This document shows positions 58,028 to 64,000 of a DNA stretch of 64,000 nucleotides, piece after piece. The DNA comes from Boesenbergia rotunda. Taxonomy: Eukaryota > Streptophyta > Magnoliopsida > Zingiberales > Zingiberaceae. The stretch's first letter is position 1. Each line of letters opens with the position of its first letter. Where the stretch lies: the NCBI GenBank assembly GCA_024364735.1, contig JAGFNQ010000872.1, forward strand, positions 558,001 through 622,000. The letters are read 5' to 3'. The position numbers and the translations under genes were made by a program. The notes under the pieces were generated by a model. The model ran no database searches. It saw only the letters and a program-made list of their open reading frames with translations, and was not told the origin of the DNA.

Positions 58028-61000
58028 CAAGGTTTTAAGTATCGACCCGTGCCGATGTTTCGGTCCCAGACCGGAACGATACGGTTTCGGTATCGTATCG
58101 TTTCGTGCCGGTATGGTTTCGGTATTTTTTATTTATATATAATAATTATTAGATAAATATATATTTATTGTGTATAATTTAAAAATAAGTTGTATGTTGA
58201 TTTGATATAAGTTTTCAATTATTGAACAACTTAATATTGTTAAGAAAACAATTAAATATAACTTTCTTTAAAGAAAATTGATCTATCAATAACTCGAATT
58301 AAAATTGATACATTACAATATGTTACCTTACTAATACCAAAAGGAGTGACGCGAATCAGATGAAGACATTGGTTCTTGTAGCATTCTGGTTAGATCAATT
58401 CCATAGTTCTCTAACGCCCAAATTAAATAAGCATCCCATGACATGCAATATTGATACTGATTTCTCCACATGTACATCAGCGTATCTCGATTCATCACTG
58501 GAAGTTGGACTTGAACTGGCACCATTGAAATCGGAACAGGTACAGGCACAGGATAAGGATAAGGATAAACATATGCCTCTGAACTGTGGTATGATGGATC
58601 ACCATATGATGCATCAGAGTTATAATAAGAAGGCTGAGAGTATGATGAACTTCGACTAGAATCAATGTCAGCTAAACTTTGTCGCATATCTTGATAATTG
58701 TGAGCTTTCTTTTGTTTGCCATCCTTATTTCGACGTTGATATTGAATAGGTCTAGCTCCATGATCATCATCTTGAGTTGTATGTGTGTAATCTGCCTCAC
58801 ATGTCCATGGCTCCGGTGCTTGAGTAGGGGGATCATAATTTTGACCACCAGATGCATCGCCACTATCATCACTCTGCTATTAACTTCTCGTCGGACTACA
58901 ATATCAGAAGGTGATGATGTTTCATCACTGTCATCATGTTCTTGCTCATCAATTGCATCAAGTGGATTTTCTCTAATTCTCAATTGACCCCTTCCTGTAA
59001 AAGCGGGAGGCTTGACTTTTTCTTTCTTTTTAGTAAAAACTGCAGGAGCTTTACCTTTATCTGTGAACTTTGGTTGAGTTTGGGATGTTTCAGAATGTCT
59101 TGATCGAGATCCAGAAAATCGAAATTCTTGATCAAAAGCTTCATCATAATCTTCTCCCTCCCTGATATCTCCTGTAGTTTGTATTGTTTCAATCTGTTGA
59201 GTGAGAAATTGAGATGGTCGTGGTGGGTCTCCTGCTTCATCAAGTAATGGATTTTCAGCCTCAATAGCGCTCCACCAATCCATCATTGAATCATTCTCAT
59301 TTTGGACAAATCCAATATCAAATGGGTCTACATCACCAGCCTCTTGTTCTTCATTTTCTTCTGTTATTGCTCTTAATTGAAGACGCATATTATAATGAAC
59401 ATAGACCATCTTTTCCAATCGACGATAAAAAAGACGATTTCTTACTTTTGTATGAATGAGGGAGAAAGTTGACCAATTTCTTTCACAACCACTTGAAGAT
59501 GTTGTTTGTGAGAGAATTCGTACTGCAATCTTTTTCAAATTTGGAGCTGATCCTCCATATTGTAACCACCATTCAGCTGTAAGATAAATAAGAACAAAAT
59601 TAAAATAATATTTTTATTTGCTGACAATAATTAATAATAATTTTTACTATATTTACCTGCATCCATTTTATATCTGTATGACACTGCAATAGGATCACTA
59701 AAAGAACCATATGCCTCTCGAAATAATCGGCTTTCATTAATAGTCTCAGCAATTGATTCTCTATTTGTTTGTAGTCTTGATATCACATGTCTGAGGGCTT
59801 GTAATAAATCATCATTTGTGCCAAGATTATAACGGTATTGATATGCCGGATTGAGATAATAACCTGCAATAATTAAACATATGTAAAAATGCAATTATTA
59901 ATAACATTATTAGAAATTCTTTATTAAAAAATACGTACCTGCTAAATGAATATATTTTTCCATTTGATCGTCCCATCTTGTATTGATTATATCAATGTAA
60001 TGTTGATATTTGGTTGGTGATTGAAGACGTCTCTTAATTTCCTCTTTTGCTTCATGAATTAGACGGTAAACGTTGCCCATTTGTGGCTTCCTGTCCATAT
60101 CGACTTTACGTAGAACAACGTACAAAGGTTCTATTGCTAGAAGAATATCTGCAATATAGTCCCAAAATCTAACAGATATAATAATTTTTTGCACCTCTTT
60201 ACCTTCGGCTGTGCTAGAATATCGAGAGGCTTCCCAATCCTCAGAAGAGAACATGACTTTCAATCCAACTTTTTTTTGATTCAACGATTTTAACAGGAGA
60301 AAGTGAGTGGCAAACCTAGTCGCTCCTGGTCGTAGAATCTCACCATTGATAAATTTCCTCATTAATCCATGAACCCAATGATGATTATAGAGGAATTTTG
60401 TTAAAGATTGACCTTTTTTCACTACCTTCTTCACTATATCGAGTTTACCAATATCTCCCATCATCAAATCGATATAGTGTGCTGCGCATGGTGTCCAAAA
60501 TAATGTTTGATATTTTTGCTCCAATAATTCTCCAGCCCTCTTAAAGTTGGCACCATTATCTGTAATTACCTGCACTATATAATCTACACCTATCTCTTGA
60601 ACTACACTATCCATCAAACGATATATATAGGGTGCATCATGAAAATCTGTAGTTGCATCAATAGATTTATGAAATATCACCTTTCTATTGCAGTATAGTA
60701 GAAAATTGATAATACTCATCCGTGTAGGTCCTGTCCAGCCATCACACATCAACGTAACCCCATATAAGCTCCATTGCTTTTTGCATGATAGGATCCAAGT
60801 TTTGATCTCCTCCACTTGTTCATCTAAATATGAACCAGCAATTTCATATGCAGTCGGAGGCTGAATACCAGGACCAGATTTTTTGATGTTGGACACCATG
60901 CTACGGTAGTATGTGTTGTTTGCTGCATTAGGAGGAATATGATTAAAATGAAAAAATTTTGCAATGCTTTTACCGATTGATTTCTTCTTCTCTTTTGTGT

Positions 61001-62777
61001 ATGCATCATCAATCCTAGTCTGTTTGCTAGCTTGGTCTGGAAATGCCAGTGGATCAATATCAGCAATATCAACTGCACGTCTTCATCCCATAGAAGAAAA
61101 AAACCGACCAATACCACTTTGTGTTGAAGTACTACGAAAACTTGCACTCCTTCCTAATGTCGGTGCAGTAGTTGAGCCACTTCTACTAGTACCAGCTGAG
61201 TCACTTCTATGTCGCATATTTTGCTCATAGTCATATTGAGTTCGTGAGGCATTGATAGCTGCTAAAAAATCTCCATCGTTTGGAACATCACCACGATCTT
61301 CAAATTCATCATAAATTGGCTCTCTTGATATTCGACTATCAAGAAGATCACGTTCTCGTTGTTGTTTAGACTTTATTACTTTGTAACCTTCAAGTTCTTC
61401 TTTCATTGCACGACGAACTTCTTGAGAAACTTTTGGACAATTCGAAACATCTGAATATCCACCAGCAAGATGTTGCTTTAGGCGTGTGACCCCACCACCT
61501 CGTCCAATCATATCACAATGTAAACATTGCCAATGGAATCGATTCTCTAATCGGCGTGCGTGTCTCCAAGATGGATCAGATTGATGTTTGGGTGCCATTA
61601 CCTATGTCTTATAAAAAATTAAGAATAATTCACATTGTTAGCTCAAATAATAGTCATCATTGTCAAGAACAATTTTATCATTATAAACAAACAAATTAAA
61701 TATATAAAACTATAAAAGACAACTTCATTAAAGTAATCTACTACAACACATTTTTATCAAGTAAACTTGGAACAATAATTTTAATTATTTAAATAATATA
61801 TATTTAAAATGATAAAAATATTAAAATATTAATTAAATATAAAATAATAAATATAATAAATAATTATCAGATTATAAAATAATTTTTTGAAATTTTTTAG
61901 ATTTTATTTAGGGTTTTTAAAATTTTTTTAGAATTTTTAAATAATATTTAAAATAGAAAAATAAATTCAGAAAATTCCTTAAATAAATCTATTTAATTTT
62001 TTGAATTAAAAAAGGAAATGCTGATTTTAAATAAATACTTTTATTTATTTATTTTTTAAAATCAGATTTTCAGAGAAAATCGGGAATTTCTTTCCCGATT
62101 TTCCCGAATCCGCCGCCGAGCCTTTGCCTGCGCGCGGAGATACGCAGGAGAACTCGCCGGAGCCAGCCGTCCGACGGCTCCAGCAGCCTCCGGCGAAGAT
62201 TCCGGCGACGCCGGAGGCTTCCGACGACGTCGCCGGAGGCCCGCATCGTCTCCGACCCGCGCGTCCAGCGTCTCCTCTATCTGCCGAAGATGGAAGAGCC
62301 GCGGTCCAGCTCCACCACCGTCTGGCGAGGCTTCCGGCGACCCCTCCGGCGACGCCGGGAGTCCCGCAATGCCTCAGGCGAAGCTGCAGAGACGGTTTGA
62401 TCATACCTGTCGACGCCGCCGCCGAGCTTCGCTGCTGTCTCCGACTCCACGCTGGGCTTCGCTCACTGCTCTCTTCGCTGCTGCTCACCACCGGAAATCC
62501 ACTGTCGTTTTATAGCAAAAAAAGGCAGCGAGACAGGCTGGCGCACCGACGGAATCGATTCCTTCTGTCGCGCGTGTCGTGCGTTCGCTGTTGCGCGATT
62601 CGGTATGTCGCGCGCCGCGAATCACGCGGTCGCCACTCGCCGCTGTCGCCACTCGCGCGTGCGTGACGCTGACGCTTGCGTCGTAACTGTCTTCCTCGTC
62701 GAGCCGGTTTCGGCGCTCAGGCGGAACGAGACCGTTTCGCCTGTTTCGGGCGAAACGGCTCGGCACCGCAAACGTTG
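58028..62777 (-). mobile_element. hAT transposon, 4,750 bp, recent
   Basis: Bounded by an exact 8-bp duplication, the hAT hallmark. Ends are CAAGGTTTTAAGTATC on the left and CAACGTTTGCGGTGCC on the right read inward, an imperfect terminal inverted repeat. Subterminal DNA is rich in CGGT, TTTCGG and ACGG motifs. It carries one transposase gene on the minus strand. The left arm of the palindrome lacks it, so it arrived after the inverted duplication. Confidence 0.95.
58331..61598 (-). pseudogene. hAT transposase, three exons, one stop and one frameshift
   Basis: Exons 61598-59939, 59863-59657 and 59576-58331, with GT...AG introns (donors GTACGT and GTAAAT). ATG 61598 begins MAPKHQSDPSWRHARRLENR. 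A BED-type zinc finger (CLHCDMIGRGGG, HLAGGYSDVSNC) is followed by a linker and a DUF659-type core with LMCDGWTGP (first Asp) and VITDNGANFKRAGE (second Asp), then CAAHYIDL. Exon 3 has the hAT dimerisation block with SGCERNWSTFSLIHTKVRNRL (third acidic residue). A low-complexity tail of PYPYPVPVPVP ends FWY. Lesions are TGA at 61083-61085 after RFFSSMG and a frame shift near 58870-58885 in the C-terminal tail, outside the catalytic part. hAT transposases excise and reinsert the element in the nucleus. Upstream, 61620-62040 is AT-rich leader and 62040-62700 is GC-rich with no supported gene. Confidence 0.93.
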
Positions 62778-62785
62778 ATACCAAT
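62778..62785. repeat. 8-bp target-site duplication ATACCAAT (right) of the hAT element
   Basis: Exact match to 58020-58027. Confidence 0.95.
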
Positions 62786-63639
62786 TAATTATTGATTATT
62801 AAACCTTAATTAATTAATTAATTATTCATTTTTTTTAATTATTTCAAAATTAATTACTCAATTAATCCTAAACAAAATAAATTAATCAATTACTTTAATT
62901 AATACTACTTATTAATTATTAAACCTTAATTTGAATTAATTAATTAGTCAATCATTATTCCCTAATCCCATCTTATAAACCAAATAGCAATATTGGAATG
63001 GCCAAACTCATTCCCATTCTAGTCCACTATCAAATCCATTCTCATTTCTATTTCTGCACCCTAAGCCAAACGCCTTATTCAGTCTTCTATCACATTTTTT
63101 AAATTATATATTTTATCGGTTAATACACTCTATTTTTTCTATAGGTCGTTATAGGTAATATATAGTTATTTTGTTGTGTGCTCTCGATTAAATAGCAAAA
63201 ATGATAAGTGTTTTTTCATGTTTTTCATTATGTATTGAATTTTTATTTACTTTATTCTAACCGTATTATTTGACCGTTTTGACGCTATGGGCATAGACAG
63301 TCTTCTCTTGGCCCCTCTGTTATCACCCAATATTAGATCTTACCCCCTCCTTCAGGTTCAGGATTTTCACATGCACCTTCTCATTTATCGTCGCCAATAC
63401 CTTCAAGTGTAGGACCTTTACATGCACCTTCTCATTCATCGTCGCTAGTATCTTCAGGTGTAGGAACTTCACATTTACCTTCTAATTCACTGTCACCAGT
63501 ACCTCCGCCAGTCCAATCCTCGGTACCCACGGATAATCCAGAATCGGCTAGAAACTCTACTGTTGAGTTGATAGACCCTTGAGAGTTTATAGTCCCGCTT
63601 GGAGATTCATAAGTATTATAAAATATCTTATTTTTCAAC

Positions 63640-64000
63640 TGATGGGGCTGGGTAGCCGGGGCTCGACACAGAGGATGAAGAAGCTAAGGACATGACATGA
63701 CCTCCCCTCTCGGGCCCCGGGACCCCCTTTCAGAGGCGCACTTGGGAAGGGCGGTCCGAGGGTCCCTCTCGGGAGCCCCGCGGTATGTTGGGCCCCGAAG
63801 AGTACCTCAGGAGATATAGCACTCAGAGACTCCCGAACTCACCTCGGGAGACGTGGCCCTCGCAACAACCGATGTTGGACACCGACTAGAAAAAGTCCAC
63901 GCATTCCCCCAAAAAAATTGCTCAACGAGGGAAAGTATGATAACGGCGCCGACGGTTTCAAGGGATATCACTTCACCACCGAAAGCAGGGGGCATGACGC
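63640..64000 (+). repeat. Gypsy LTR (partial), inverted copy of 44810-45170
   Basis: Starts TGATGGGGCTGGGTAGCC at the same junction with CACTA-like DNA (TTTTTCAAC) as in the left arm, and continues past the window end. A second gypsy copy is expected beyond 64000 on the plus strand. Confidence 0.93.

Larger units (their letters stand above)
53490..63639 (+). mobile_element. CACTA-like transposon fragment (right copy, inverted)
   Basis: Same sequence class as 45171-49172 in opposite orientation. The terminal 320 bp with the CACTA end is missing at the 53490 side. 63350-63600 encodes a Pro/Ser-rich peptide with repeats of HAPSHSSS and ends EFIVPLGDS before the gypsy LTR at 63640. A hAT element is inserted at 58028. 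Confidence 0.55.
53490..64000. repeat. Right arm of the multi-kilobase inverted repeat
   Basis: Reverse complement of 44810-48850, with two additions. One is the hAT element at 58028-62777. The other is about 1.8 kb of extra GACGAATCC/GAGGCTGAAACC modules at about 54480-56290. It runs off the window end. Confidence 0.93.

Noticed and set aside
62124..62784. 180-codon plus frame and minus frames in GC-rich DNA
   Set aside because: Compositional open frames in the GC-rich 5' region of the hAT element, rich in Ala/Pro/Arg. They are not conserved in any family I recognise.

Overview
The window is nuclear DNA of a flowering plant. The evidence is plant-type introns, Ty1/copia elements with the initiator-Met primer site TGGTATCAGAGC, a Tat-type Ty3/gypsy element, an RTE LINE, Mutator-like (MULE), CACTA and hAT transposons and tRNA-like SINEs. 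A monocot is plausible but cannot be proved here. No complete, unbroken host gene is visible. Almost everything is nested or decayed mobile DNA, with pieces of two or three ordinary plant genes.

Layout. 1-4337: AT-rich DNA with a MITE, five consecutive exons of adenosine kinase with introns (2197-3004), and a CACTA-like end (3890-4337) that abuts a 5'-truncated copia element (4338-7987, + strand). 8877-15078: a complete but dead copia element on the minus strand. 15415-15915: two minus-strand exons of an RRM RNA-binding protein. 16376-19312: an RTE LINE. 20398-20573: a 140-bp insertion with an 18-bp target duplication. 20850-23181: a truncated minus-strand copia. 23423: a single N next to an inverted copy of 15079-15187. 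25383-27805: a MULE transposase with few lesions. 28030-30210: tandem repeats. 30295-30997: four SINE copies as two head-to-head palindromes. 31831-31960: an N-terminal exon that may belong to the same RNA-binding-protein gene.

32655-45170 is one minus-strand Tat-type gypsy element (67-bp 3' minisatellite, integrase, RNase H, RT, LTR). It is split by a 7.45-kb gag-only copia-type element (35055-42506) with 1,947-bp LTRs and an exact CAGCT target duplication. That element's LTRs carry an array of GATCGGTC...GACCGATC hairpins.

44810-64000 is dominated by a multi-kilobase inverted repeat. The left arm (44810 to about 48850) returns in reverse complement as the right arm (about 53490-64000). Each arm holds the gypsy LTR joined to the same CACTA-like DNA. 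The right arm alone carries a 4.75-kb hAT element (58028-62777) with an exact 8-bp target duplication and nearly intact coding exons. The spacer holds a decayed copia gag and a promoter-like segment.

The youngest events look like the gag-only copia insertion and the hAT insertion. Many disabling changes in the older elements are Trp-to-stop, Asp-to-Asn or Glu-to-Lys, as expected from C-to-T decay of methylated DNA.
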